A stretch of 64,000 nt of DNA from Oscillospiraceae bacterium (GTDB lineage Bacteria > Bacillota > Clostridia > Oscillospirales > Ruminococcaceae), in the NCBI GenBank assembly GCA_018380115.1, contig JAGZUF010000009.1, forward strand, positions 94,846-158,845, in the 5' to 3' direction. Below are positions 16,455 to 24,238 of the stretch, piece by piece. Below the pieces are notes generated by a model. The model was not told the DNA's origin. It was given only the letters and a program-made list of their open reading frames with translations, and made no database searches. Position numbers and translations under genes: made by a program. Every line of letters starts with the position of its first letter. Within the stretch, counting starts at the first letter, position 1.

Positions 16455-17066
16455 TCAGGCTTTTTTCAGCCAGGCGCGCACGGCCCCGGCTGTTTTCTGA
16501 ATATCCACACGCTTATCCTGTGTATATTTCGATTTATCCAGCAAAGTGCGGAACTCTTTTACCGTATAGTGGCCGGTGCTGCGCGGCAGAGCCAGCTGCG
16601 CTGAACGGTTTGTAAACACAACCGCCGCCTCTACCGGCACATTTTTCAACTTGGCACTGAACAGCGCATCGCGCACAAGGCGGGTGTCGCGCTCTGCACG
16701 GCGCAGCGGGTTTTCAAAGCTTTGCCGTTTTTCGCCGCAAACCTGCAGCCACATGGCATCCCCTGCGGAACCGTAGATTTCGCCGCCCAGGCCCACGCAT
16801 TTTACGCACAAAAGCCCAAATGTGCCCACAAGGATAAAGTCAAGGTCCGTCTCGGAGCCGTTTTTTTTCAGTACGGCGGGGGCGATCACCTCATATTGGT
16901 TCATGGCGGCCATACGCCGTGCAGCGGCCAGCGGCTTTTTGGCAGCGGCAGGCCCCTGCATGTCTTTCGGCTTTCGGTGCAGCACCTCCCGCTTGAATGT
17001 GAATAAATACAGAAAAACCAGGGCCGCAATGGCCAGTATCGTGAGAACTATGCTTGTAGGCTCCAA
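16455..17066 (-). CDS. Membrane-anchored NERD-like protein
   Basis: 203 residues if translation begins at the TTG at 17066, which lies eight bases after a GGAGG site; an earlier TTG at 17081 overlaps that site and is unlikely. One N-terminal membrane helix (SIVLTILAIAALVFLYLF) is followed by a basic linker and a domain resembling NERD (nuclease-related): a DFILVGTFGLLCVKCVG strand-turn-strand (residues 76-92), where a NERD nuclease would have E-x-K, then WLQVC, then NPLRRAERDTRLVRDAL (about residues 117-133) and VEAAVVFTN. The usual catalytic Glu before the lysine is replaced by Cys-Val-Lys, so nuclease activity is doubtful. Function unknown. Own promoter at 17129-17157. Confidence 0.72.
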   Translation of the reverse strand: MEPTSIVLTILAIAALVFLYLFTFKREVLHRKPKDMQGPAAAKKPLAAARRMAAMNQYEVIAPAVLKKNGSETDLDFILVGTFGLLCVKCVGLGGEIYGSAGDAMWLQVCGEKRQSFENPLRRAERDTRLVRDALFSAKLKNVPVEAAVVFTNRSAQLALPRSTGHYTVKEFRTLLDKSKYTQDKRVDIQKTAGAVRAWLKKA

Positions 17067-17128
17067 AGCCGTAACCTCCAATAGGCCTTCCGCACAAAAA
17101 GCGGAAAACCGCTCATACTCTTTTCACA

Positions 17129-17157
17129 AGTATAGCAAAACTGTATCAAAAACACAA
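17129..17157 (-). promoter_or_regulatory. Promoter of the NERD-like gene
   Basis: Minus strand: TTGTGT (17157-17152), 17-base spacer, TATACT (17134-17129), with extended TGC. Behind it, GGCCGCAGGG (17160-17169) and CCCTGCGGCC (17210-17219) form a ten-base stem with a 40-base loop of unknown role. Confidence 0.6.
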
Positions 17158-17270
17158 TCGGCCGCAGGGCGGAAAAAGTAAATTTATTATGAAGAAGAAA
17201 GAAAACGCACCCTGCGGCCAATGCAAATGCCCTGACTTCGCAAAGTGTGAAAAAAAGATTAATAAAAATG

Positions 17271-17299
17271 TTGACAACCACCGTAAACAGTGCTAGAAT
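17271..17299 (+). promoter_or_regulatory. Consensus promoter of tRNA-Arg
   Basis: TTGACA (17271-17276), 17-base spacer, TAGAAT (17294-17299), with extended TGC. Transcription would start about 17 bases before the tRNA. Confidence 0.85.
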
Positions 17300-17322
17300 A
17301 ACAACAGTCTCAAACGAGGCAT

Positions 17323-17399
17323 GCGCTGATAGCTCAGTTGGATAGAGTGTTTGGCTACGAACCAAAAGGTCGGGGGTTCGAATCCCTTTCAGCGCACCA
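17323..17399 (+). tRNA. tRNA-Arg (anticodon ACG)
   Basis: The acceptor arm GCGCTGA pairs with TCAGCGC, with discriminator A at 17396 and an encoded CCA (17397-17399). The D-arm AGCTCAGTTGGATAGAG, anticodon loop CTACGAA between TTTGG and CCAAA, and T-arm GGGGGTTCGAATCCC are all standard. The ACG anticodon would be deaminated to ICG and read CGU/CGC/CGA, the main arginine codons in this GC-rich window. Confidence 0.97.
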
Positions 17400-17400
17400 A

Positions 17401-17433
17401 AAAAACAGACGCGTACAGCGTCTGTTTTTTTTG
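17401..17433 (+). terminator. Terminator of tRNA-Arg
   Basis: ACAGACGC (17405-17412) pairs with GCGTCTGT (17418-17425), flanked by A5 and T8. Confidence 0.88.
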
Positions 17434-17435
17434 TC

Positions 17436-17690
17436 TTGTATGCTTTAGCGAAATGACACCCTCCCCCAGCAGAGCTGGGGAGTGTAAAAAAGCTTTCGCT
17501 TCCAGCATCGAGCGAAGCGGGAAGAGATGAGCAACTTTACGATTGCCAGAAAGATAATCTTGGATAAACGGCGCCCGTTTACGGGCCGCAGGGCAAGTGA
17601 TGCAGGCGGTGGATTTTTTCAGCGCCTCTTGAGAGGCTTGCCGGTAATATACCCTTTCAGGGCTTACGCGATCCCACAGCTTTGCCGGGG
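17436..17690 (-). repeat. Interspersed repeat, family 1 copy A (inverted relative to copy C)
   Basis: About 255 bases with no supported gene. It matches the reverse complement of 50266-50516 almost throughout: shared words include TATGCTTTAGCGAAATG, AAGCTTTCGCTTC, AACTTTACGATTGCCAG, CCCGTTTACGGGCCGCAGGG, TGCCTCTTGAGAGGC-like and CCCTTTCAGGGCTTACGC. It contains short palindromes (CCCCAGCAGAGCTGGGG, CCCGTTTACGGG, CCTCTTGAGAGG, CCCTTTCAGGG). The copy starts directly at the tRNA terminator. Confidence 0.85.
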
Positions 17691-17778
17691 GGCCTGACTC
17701 CGAAGGCTTTCCGGGCGGGGCTTTCCAATTAAAAAGCATCCTGGTGCTGGGTGCGCACTGTGCAGCATGCAAAAAACA

Positions 17779-17827
17779 TTGACAGAAGCGGCCAATTGTG
17801 TTATTATTTTGTTCGCACACTAACAAA
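17779..17827 (+). promoter_or_regulatory. marR-ABC promoter with overlapping operator palindrome
   Basis: TTGACA (17779-17784), 17-base spacer, TATTAT (17802-17807). Immediately downstream TTTGTT (17808-17813) and AACAAA (17822-17827) form an inverted repeat over the expected transcription start, the place where MarR-type repressors usually bind to control their own operon. Confidence 0.75.
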
Positions 17828-17845
17828 TAAGGGGCTGATGACAGC

Positions 17846-18271
17846 ATGACACGCGACTGCGGCGCCTGGATAAACCTGTTGGCCCATCAGGTGAAAAAAC
17901 GCATGAACGCTACGCTGAGTGATCTGGGCATCACCGGTGTGCAGAGCCGGGTGATGCACTATATTCTGGAACACTGCCAAAACGGCCCCGTGTTTCAGCG
18001 GGATGTAGAAGCGGCGTTCAACCTGAGCCGTTCTACCACCACGAACATTCTGCAGCTGATGGAAAAAAATGGTGTTATCCGGCGAGAGAGCGTAGATTAT
18101 GATGCACGCCTGAAGCGCCTTGTGCCGACACAGAAAGCAGTGCAGATGGAGGCGCAGGTGCGCGAGTGTGCGCGCCTGCTTGAACAGCGCATCACACAGG
18201 GGCTTACAGATGCCCAGCGCGACCAGTTCCTGCGCACGGCACAGCGCATGTCGGAAAACCTCAAGGAATGA
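17846..18271 (+). CDS. MarR-family transcriptional regulator
   Basis: 141 residues. The winged helix-turn-helix spans about residues 30-100: GVQSRVMHYILEHCQ, then VFQRDVEAAFNLSRSTTTNILQLMEKNGVI (recognition helix SRSTTTNIL) and the wing RRESVDYDARLKRLVPT; the LVPTQKA block and flanking helices form the dimer interface. MarR proteins are dimeric repressors released by small ligands. It is the first gene of a transcript with the two exporter genes (86-base gap), a very common arrangement in which the regulator senses the exporter's substrate. The palindrome at 17808-17827 is its likely operator. Confidence 0.93.
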   Translation: MTRDCGAWINLLAHQVKKRMNATLSDLGITGVQSRVMHYILEHCQNGPVFQRDVEAAFNLSRSTTTNILQLMEKNGVIRRESVDYDARLKRLVPTQKAVQMEAQVRECARLLEQRITQGLTDAQRDQFLRTAQRMSENLKE

Positions 18272-18357
18272 TTTTGCGGCCCCGCCGGGCCCGCCAGTCC
18301 GCTTGATAAATACGCTGCGCAGTGCCGCGCGGCCTGTACAGAGGAGGAATGTGATAT

Positions 18358-20106
18358 ATGGTAAAAACGCTTGCACGAAGCATTCGGGAGTTCAAAAAAC
18401 CGGCAGCACTGACGCCGGTGCTGGTCACAGTCGAGGTGATTCTGGAGTGCATCATCCCGCTTATCATTGCAAACTTGGTGAACCAGATGCAGGCCGGCTG
18501 CGGTATGGATGTCATCGTCCGCTACGGCATCCAGCTTCTGGTAATGGCCATTCTGGCGCTGGTGTTCGGCGTTGCCGCGGGCAACACCTGCGCCACAGCG
18601 TCCACTGGCTTTGCGCGTAACCTGCGCAAAGATATGTTCTACTGCATTCAGGATTATTCCTTTGAAAACATCGATAAATTTTCGGTTTCAAGCCTGGTTA
18701 CGCGTATGACTACGGACGTGGTGAATGTGCAGATGTCGTTCATGATGATCATCCGCATCGCCATCCGCGGGCCGCTGATGCTTATTTTCTCTTTTATCAT
18801 GGGCTTTGCCATGGGCGGGCGCCTGGCCATGATCTTCCTTGTCACCATTCCGCTGCTGGGCGTCGGCCTGGCACTGGTCATCCGCGCCGCGATGCCTATT
18901 TTCCGCCGCGTGTTCCGCAAATACGATGCGCTGAACGATTCCGTGCAGGAGAACGTGCAGGCCATGCGTGTGGTAAAAAGCTATGTGCGCGAGAACTATG
19001 AAAAGAAGAAGTTCTCGGCGGCAGCCGAGGATGTCTGCCGGGATTTCACCCGCGCCGAGCGCATTATGGCCCTCAATAACCCCATGATGCAGTTCTGTGT
19101 TTATGCGGGCATGGCGTTTGTGCTTTCGTTCGGCTCTTATGTGGTGATAAGCGGCCGGGGCGCAGAAGTTGCTGTGGGCCAGATGTCCGCCATCCTCACT
19201 TACAGCTTCCAGATACTGATGAGCCTGATGACGCTTTCCATGGTGTTTGTAATGATTGCCATGTCCATGGAATCGGCTGAGCGAATCGTAGAGGTACTGA
19301 CAGAAAAAAGCAGCCTTACCAGCCCGGAACATGCAGTGACCGAGGTAAAGGACGGCTCTGTCGATTTTGAAAACGTCAGCTTCAAATATTCCCAAAAGGC
19401 CAAGCGAATGGCGCTGGCCGGGGTGGACCTTCATATCCGTTCCGGCGAAGTCATTGGCGTTTTGGGTGGCACGGGTTCATCCAAAACGACACTTGTGCAG
19501 CTGATCCCCCGCTTGTATGATGTCACGGAGGGCAGCGTCAAAGTAGGCGGCGTGGATGTGCGCAGCTATGATTTGGAGGTGCTGCGCAACAACGTGGCGG
19601 TGGTGCTGCAGAAAAATGTGCTGTTCAGCGGCACTATCAAGGATAACCTGCGTTGGGGCAACGCAGATGCCACAGACGATGAGATGCTGGAGGCCTGCCG
19701 CCTGGCGCAGGCCGATGAGTTTATTCAGCAGTTCCCGGATAAATATGATACATGGATTGAGCAGGGGGGCAGCAACGTATCCGGCGGCCAGAAGCAGCGT
19801 CTGTGCATTGCCCGCGCGCTGCTGAAAAAGCCCAAGGTGCTTATTTTGGACGATTCCACCAGCGCGGTGGACACCCGCACCGATGCGCTGATCCGCCAGG
19901 GCTTCCGTGAGTTTATCCCCGAGACCACTAAAATCATCATTGCACAGCGCGTGGCCTCCGTGCAGGACGCCGACCGCATCATTGTGATGGACGGCGGGCG
20001 CATCAACGACATCGGCACGCATGAAGAGCTGATGGCCCGCAACGAGATTTACCGCGAGATTTATACCACTCAGAACAAGGCAGGTGACGAAAATGGCGAA
20101 GAATAA
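18358..20106 (+). CDS. ABC exporter half-transporter with degenerate nucleotide site
   Basis: 582 residues: six membrane helices (about residues 18-310) then an ATPase domain. The ATPase shows the deviations of the non-catalytic half of heterodimeric exporters: Walker A GGTGSSKTT (Ser for Gly), Walker B LILDDS (Asp where the catalytic Glu should be), and a Q for the switch histidine (IIAQRVAS). The signature NVSGGQKQR is intact, so it can complete the partner's consensus site. It pairs with the following gene, overlapped by 14 bases. Exports an unknown compound, plausibly a drug, lipid or peptide, in response to the MarR regulator. Ribosome-binding site GAGGAGG. Confidence 0.94.
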   Translation: MVKTLARSIREFKKPAALTPVLVTVEVILECIIPLIIANLVNQMQAGCGMDVIVRYGIQLLVMAILALVFGVAAGNTCATASTGFARNLRKDMFYCIQDYSFENIDKFSVSSLVTRMTTDVVNVQMSFMMIIRIAIRGPLMLIFSFIMGFAMGGRLAMIFLVTIPLLGVGLALVIRAAMPIFRRVFRKYDALNDSVQENVQAMRVVKSYVRENYEKKKFSAAAEDVCRDFTRAERIMALNNPMMQFCVYAGMAFVLSFGSYVVISGRGAEVAVGQMSAILTYSFQILMSLMTLSMVFVMIAMSMESAERIVEVLTEKSSLTSPEHAVTEVKDGSVDFENVSFKYSQKAKRMALAGVDLHIRSGEVIGVLGGTGSSKTTLVQLIPRLYDVTEGSVKVGGVDVRSYDLEVLRNNVAVVLQKNVLFSGTIKDNLRWGNADATDDEMLEACRLAQADEFIQQFPDKYDTWIEQGGSNVSGGQKQRLCIARALLKKPKVLILDDSTSAVDTRTDALIRQGFREFIPETTKIIIAQRVASVQDADRIIVMDGGRINDIGTHEELMARNEIYREIYTTQNKAGDENGEE

Positions 20107-22027
20107 CTCCAATACGGCGGCCCCTGCCACCACGGCCCGCGGCCAGCGCGCGCCAAAGGGCGTGCTGCGCCGGCTGCTGCGCCTGCTGTTTGAGTTTTAC
20201 CCGGTGCTTCTTCCGGTTGCGCTGGTGTGCATCCTGTTTAATGCGGTTGTCAGCTCAATGCCGGCCGTATTTATGCAGAATATCATTGCCATTGTGGACA
20301 GCACCTACAAATCTGGCGACTGGGCCTCGGTGTCCGCCCGCATTTTGGGGCTGGTGGGCATTCTGGTGGTGATGTATGTGCTCAGCCTGATTGCGGGCTT
20401 CACCTACACCCAGCTGATGGCGATTATCACGCAGGGCTCGCTGAAAAAGCTGCGCGAAAAGATGTTTAGCCATATGCAGGACCTGCCTATCAAGTATTTC
20501 GATACCAACGGCCACGGCGACATCATGAGTTATTATACCAATGATGTGGACACCCTGCGCCAGATGATAAGCCAAAGCCTGCCGCAGATGCTCATTTCGG
20601 GCATCACGCTGCTGTCGGTGTTCTGCATCATGATGTACTACAGCGTAATTTTGGGCCTGATTGTGGTGGCCGGCGTTGTATGCATGTTTTTTGCAGCGCG
20701 CTATATCACAAGCCACTCGTCCAAGTATTTTCTGCGCCAGCAGGTCACCATTGCTAAGGCGGAAGCTTTTATGGAGGAGATGATGACCGGGCAAAAGGTC
20801 ATCAAGGTGTTCTGCCATGAGGACGCCGCCAGGGCAGACTTCGACAAAGTGAACGGAGAAATCTTTTTCAATGCCCGCAACGGTAACCGTTTTGCCAATA
20901 TCCTGATGCCGCTGCTGGGCAATGTGGGCAACGTCATGTATGTGGTGGTGGCGCTGGTGGGCGGCGCACTGATGCTGGCGGGGGCGCCCAATCTCAGCAT
21001 CTCCGGCATGGCTTTCAGCATCAGCATCGTAGTGCCGTTCCTGAATATGACAAAGCAGTTTGCGGGCGCCATCGGGCAGGTGTCCAACCAGGTGAATATG
21101 GTTATTATGGGCCTGGCGGGCGCACACCGCATTCTGGCACTGCTGGATGAGAAGGAAGAGACGGACGAGGGCTATGTTACACTGGTAAACGCGCATGAAA
21201 ATGCGGACGGCAGCCTGACGGAGTGCGCCGAGCGCACGAACATCTGGGCCTGGAAGCATCCGCACCATGACGGCACCGTAACATACACCCGCCTGCAGGG
21301 CGACGTGCGCTTCTTTGATGTCGATTTCGGTTATACGCCGGAGAAGACAGTGCTGCACGATGTCTCGCTGTATGCAAAGCCCGGCCAGAAGGTGGCGTTT
21401 GTGGGGTCTACCGGCGCAGGCAAAACTACTATCACCAATCTCATCAACCGTTTTTATGATATTGAGGATGGAAAAATCCGCTACGACGGCATCAATATCA
21501 ATAAGATTCGAAAGGCGGATTTGCGGCGCAGCCTTGGCATTGTTTTACAGGATACAAACCTTTTCACCGGCACGGAGATGGAAAATATCCGATACGGCAA
21601 TTTGGATGCCTGCGACGATGAATGCATCGCGGCAGCCAAGCTGGCAGGCGCGCACGATTTCATCACGCGCCTGCCGCAGGGCTACCAGACGCCGCTTTCA
21701 GGCAACGGCGCCAACCTTTCGCAGGGCCAGCGCCAGCTGCTTGCCATTGCGCGCGCCGCCGTGGCAGACCCGCCTGTGATGATTTTGGACGAAGCGACAT
21801 CCAGTATCGACACGCGCACAGAGGCCATTGTACAGCGCGGCATGGATGCCTTGATGACAGGGCGCACGGTGTTTGTCATTGCGCACCGCCTGTCCACTGT
21901 GAAAAATTCGAATGCCATCATGGTGCTGGACCACGGGCGCATTATCGAACGCGGCACACACGAAGAGCTGCTGGCCCTGAAGGGCACCTATTACCAGCTT
22001 TACACCGGTGCGCTGGAGCTTGACTGA
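20093..22027 (+). CDS. ABC exporter half-transporter, catalytic partner
   Basis: 644 residues from the ATG at 20093 (AGGTGA upstream); a GTG at 20084 is possible. An N-terminal extension of about 25 Ala/Thr-rich residues precedes six membrane helices. The ATPase domain is canonical: Walker A GSTGAGKTT, Q-loop VLQDTNLF, Walker B MILDEATSS with the catalytic Glu, and switch His in VIAHRLST. Its signature is NLSQGQRQ, with Q for the second G, which is usual in the half that serves the degenerate site. An insertion of about 45 residues (around residues 365-410, NIWAWKHPHHDGTV) lies before the ATPase. Together the two genes make a heterodimeric exporter like TmrAB or TM287/288. Confidence 0.94.
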   Translation: MAKNNSNTAAPATTARGQRAPKGVLRRLLRLLFEFYPVLLPVALVCILFNAVVSSMPAVFMQNIIAIVDSTYKSGDWASVSARILGLVGILVVMYVLSLIAGFTYTQLMAIITQGSLKKLREKMFSHMQDLPIKYFDTNGHGDIMSYYTNDVDTLRQMISQSLPQMLISGITLLSVFCIMMYYSVILGLIVVAGVVCMFFAARYITSHSSKYFLRQQVTIAKAEAFMEEMMTGQKVIKVFCHEDAARADFDKVNGEIFFNARNGNRFANILMPLLGNVGNVMYVVVALVGGALMLAGAPNLSISGMAFSISIVVPFLNMTKQFAGAIGQVSNQVNMVIMGLAGAHRILALLDEKEETDEGYVTLVNAHENADGSLTECAERTNIWAWKHPHHDGTVTYTRLQGDVRFFDVDFGYTPEKTVLHDVSLYAKPGQKVAFVGSTGAGKTTITNLINRFYDIEDGKIRYDGININKIRKADLRRSLGIVLQDTNLFTGTEMENIRYGNLDACDDECIAAAKLAGAHDFITRLPQGYQTPLSGNGANLSQGQRQLLAIARAAVADPPVMILDEATSSIDTRTEAIVQRGMDALMTGRTVFVIAHRLSTVKNSNAIMVLDHGRIIERGTHEELLALKGTYYQLYTGALELD

Positions 22028-22063
22028 CGCATTGTGCAAAAAGTGATTTGTTATGCAGGGGAA

Positions 22064-22105
22064 CACCGCCGGGCTTCATGTGGAGCCCGGCGGTGCCTTT
22101 GGTTT
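22064..22105 (+). terminator. Terminator of the marR-ABC operon
   Basis: CACCGCCGGGCT (22064-22075) pairs with AGCCCGGCGGTG (22084-22095), followed by CCTTTGGTTT. The stem is strong, the T-tract weak. Confidence 0.7.
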
Positions 22106-22142
22106 GTCCGGCGGGCAAAATGTATTTTTTGGCAGAGAGGGC

Positions 22143-22171
22143 TTGCACATCGTGTTATATTCTGCTAAAAT
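22143..22171 (+). promoter_or_regulatory. Promoter of the sufCB operon
   Basis: TTGCAC (22143-22148), 17-base spacer, TAAAAT (22166-22171) with extended TGC. A second, weaker TTGAAC/TATATT pair (22265-22295, 19-base spacer) is possible. Confidence 0.65.
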
Positions 22172-22177
22172 GAAACA

Positions 22178-22265
22178 AAGGCCTGCGTGCCCGGCACAGG
22201 GCCTTTCGCCCGTATAATGCAGGCGGCACGGAGACGGGGCCACCCGGATGGGGTGGCCATTCTTT
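22178..22265 (+). promoter_or_regulatory. Leader of sufCB with a terminator-like hairpin
   Basis: AAAGGCC near 22178 can pair with GGCCTTT near 22206, enclosing TGCC/GGCA. Then GGCCACCC (22238-22245) pairs with GGGTGGCC (22251-22258), followed by ATTCTTTTG. The second hairpin lies between the promoter and sufC and could act as a conditional terminator. No known riboswitch is recognised. Confidence 0.45.
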
Positions 22266-22386
22266 TGAACACAAAATACACCAAAAAAGTATATTTTGCC
22301 GCTTTGCGCATGTGCGCGGGGCGGCCGGGAAACACTTTCCGCAGAAAGGGGCTGTTTGCCCCGCAGCGGAGGAAAGGAAGATTCAA

Positions 22387-23118
22387 ATGCTGCAATTGGA
22401 ACATCTGGCCTGGCGGCTGCCGGGCGGTGAAAGTATCCTGAAAGGGGTAGACGTGCATGTGCCCAAGGGCAAGCTGGTGGTGGTGACGGGCCCCAACGGC
22501 GGCGGCAAAACGTCGCTGGCCAAGCTGGTGGCCGGGCTGGAGACGCCCACCTCCGGGCGAATTCTGTTCGACGGGGAGGATATCACCGGCCTCGACATTA
22601 CCCAGCGCGCACAAAGGGGCATTGCCTATGCCTTTCAGCAGCCGGTGCGCTTCAAGGGGCTGACGGTGCGTGATTTGCTGGAGATGGCCGCCGGCAAGCC
22701 GCTGGAGGAATGCGAGGTTTGCGCGCTGGTGGGCAAAGTTGGCCTGTGCGCCAGCGAATATATTGACCGGGAGGTGGACGCCAGCCTTTCCGGCGGTGAG
22801 GCCAAGCGCATTGAAATAGCCACGGTGCTGGCGCGCGGCGCAAAGCTTTCTATTTTCGACGAGCCGGAGGCGGGCATTGATTTGTGGAGTTTTTCGAAGC
22901 TGGTGGAAACCTTCCAGGAGCTTCAGAAGAGCCATCAGGGCACGCTGCTCATCATTTCGCACCAGGAGCGTATTTTGTCCATCGCAGACGAGATCGTCGT
23001 CATTGCGGACGGCGTGGTGCGCGAGGCAGGCCCGCGTGAAGAAGTGATGCCCCACCTGATGATGGGCGAGAGCATGGGCTGTATGTGCCCGCTTGGCAAG
23101 GAGGTGCGCCGCGCATGA
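22387..23118 (+). CDS. sufC: SufC-type Fe-S assembly ATPase (SmsC)
   Basis: 243 residues, an ABC ATPase without membrane domain. Walker A is GPNGGGKTS (about residue 37), Q-loop AFQQPVRFKG, signature LSGGEAKRIE, Walker B LSIFDEPEAGIDLW and switch ISHQER. The phrase SIFDEPEAGIDLW and the FDGEDIT segment are SufC hallmarks. SufC energises the SufB scaffold during [4Fe-4S] assembly. An acidic CMCPLGK near the C-terminus (about residues 232-238) adds two cysteines unusual for SufC. The start at 22387 follows GGAGGAAAGGAAG. It overlaps sufB by four bases (ATGA). No sufD, sufS or sufU is present, so this looks like the two-gene SUF-like minimal system. Confidence 0.93.
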   Translation: MLQLEHLAWRLPGGESILKGVDVHVPKGKLVVVTGPNGGGKTSLAKLVAGLETPTSGRILFDGEDITGLDITQRAQRGIAYAFQQPVRFKGLTVRDLLEMAAGKPLEECEVCALVGKVGLCASEYIDREVDASLSGGEAKRIEIATVLARGAKLSIFDEPEAGIDLWSFSKLVETFQELQKSHQGTLLIISHQERILSIADEIVVIADGVVREAGPREEVMPHLMMGESMGCMCPLGKEVRRA

Positions 23119-24032
23119 ATAATATAACAGACGAGCTGCTGCGCCTTGTGGCAGGCTTCAAGGGCGAATTCACAGGTGCCTACAATATCCGGGAGGACGG
23201 CGGCTGCGCCGGGCGCCAGTCTACCCGGAACATTAAAATAGAATCCAAGACAGACAAGCCCGGCATTGATATCCGCGTGGCCCCTGGCACAAAAGGGGAA
23301 AAGGTGTATATCCCGGCCTGCGTCACGCACAGCGGCGTGGACGACCTTGTATACAATGATTTTTATATCGGCGAGGGCGCCGACGTGGTGGTGGTGGCTG
23401 GCTGCGGCATCCATGCCGACGGCGAAGAAGAGGCGCGCCACAACGGTATCCACCGTTTCTTTTTGGGCAAGGGCGCCAAGGTGGTGTATGAGGAAAAGCA
23501 CGTGGGCACCGGGAAAAGCACGGGTAACCGCCACATCGACCCGGTGACCGAGGCGTTTCTGGAAGAGGATTCCAGCCTGACAATGGATACGGTGCAGATT
23601 TCTGGCGTGGACACCACTTACCGCAAGACCAGCGCCAGGCTGGCCGCGCGCGCAAAGCTGTTGGTGCGCGAGCGCCTGATGACCGACGGTGCCGAAGCAG
23701 CCAAAACAGAGTTCACCGTGCATCTGGAGGGGGAGGATTCCGGGGCCGACCTTGTGTCCCGCTCTGTGGCCAGGGGCCGCAGCCATCAGGAGTTTATTTC
23801 CCGCATCGTGGGCTCTGCGCGCTGCACGGGTCATTCCGAGTGCGACGCAATTCTGGCGGACAGGGCCACCGTGGTGGCCACGCCCGCGCTGGAGGCGGCC
23901 CATCTGGACGCCTCGCTCATCCATGAGGCCGCCATCGGCAAGATAGCAGGCGAACAGCTAATGAAGCTTCGCACGCTGGGCCTCACGGAAGAACAGGCGG
24001 AAGAGAAAATTATTGCGGGTTTTCTGAAGTAA
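23115..24032 (+). CDS. sufB: SufB/SufD-type Fe-S scaffold (SmsB)
   Basis: 305 residues, much shorter than classical SufB (about 470) and close to the SmsB proteins of the minimal SufC-SufB system. It is a beta-helix scaffold protein: repeated parallel strands (VYIPACVTHSGVDDLVYNDFYIGEGADVVVVAG, here given only as a region, residues 62-95), then GIHRFFLGKGAKVVYEEKH (about residue 115), SRSVARGRSHQEFISRIVG (about residue 220), HSECDAIL with the conserved Cys (about residue 241), and the closing HEAAIGKIAGEQLMKL-type block (about residue 273) typical of SufB/SufD C-termini. It forms the cluster with SufC. A strong terminator follows. Confidence 0.93.
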   Translation: MNNITDELLRLVAGFKGEFTGAYNIREDGGCAGRQSTRNIKIESKTDKPGIDIRVAPGTKGEKVYIPACVTHSGVDDLVYNDFYIGEGADVVVVAGCGIHADGEEEARHNGIHRFFLGKGAKVVYEEKHVGTGKSTGNRHIDPVTEAFLEEDSSLTMDTVQISGVDTTYRKTSARLAARAKLLVRERLMTDGAEAAKTEFTVHLEGEDSGADLVSRSVARGRSHQEFISRIVGSARCTGHSECDAILADRATVVATPALEAAHLDASLIHEAAIGKIAGEQLMKLRTLGLTEEQAEEKIIAGFLK

Positions 24033-24044
24033 AAAGGCAGGGCA

Positions 24045-24104
24045 AAACCCCCGGAAGGGCATGACGCTTTCAGGCGCATGTATTCTCCCTTCCGGGGGTT
24101 TTAT
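24045..24104 (+). terminator. Terminator of sufCB
   Basis: AAAACCCCCGGAAGGG (24045-24060) pairs with CCCTTCCGGGGGTTTT (24088-24103), a 16-base perfect stem with a 27-base loop. Confidence 0.88.
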
Positions 24105-24238
24105 TGTAAGAAACTGCCGGCTGTACCGGCAGCTTGAAAAGGCACCCTCAACGAATCGCAGATCAATCTGTAAGTAAATGAAGCATCGGTTGCCAAAATT
24201 CTGCGGGCGTGATATTTTGTCAGCAGGGAGGTGCGGAG

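Noticed and set aside
17389..17847. 152-residue minus-strand frame through repeat copy A
   Set aside because: It runs through the tRNA terminator and the marR promoter and has no start signal. Its similarity to other frames is explained by the repeat; see the separate finding.
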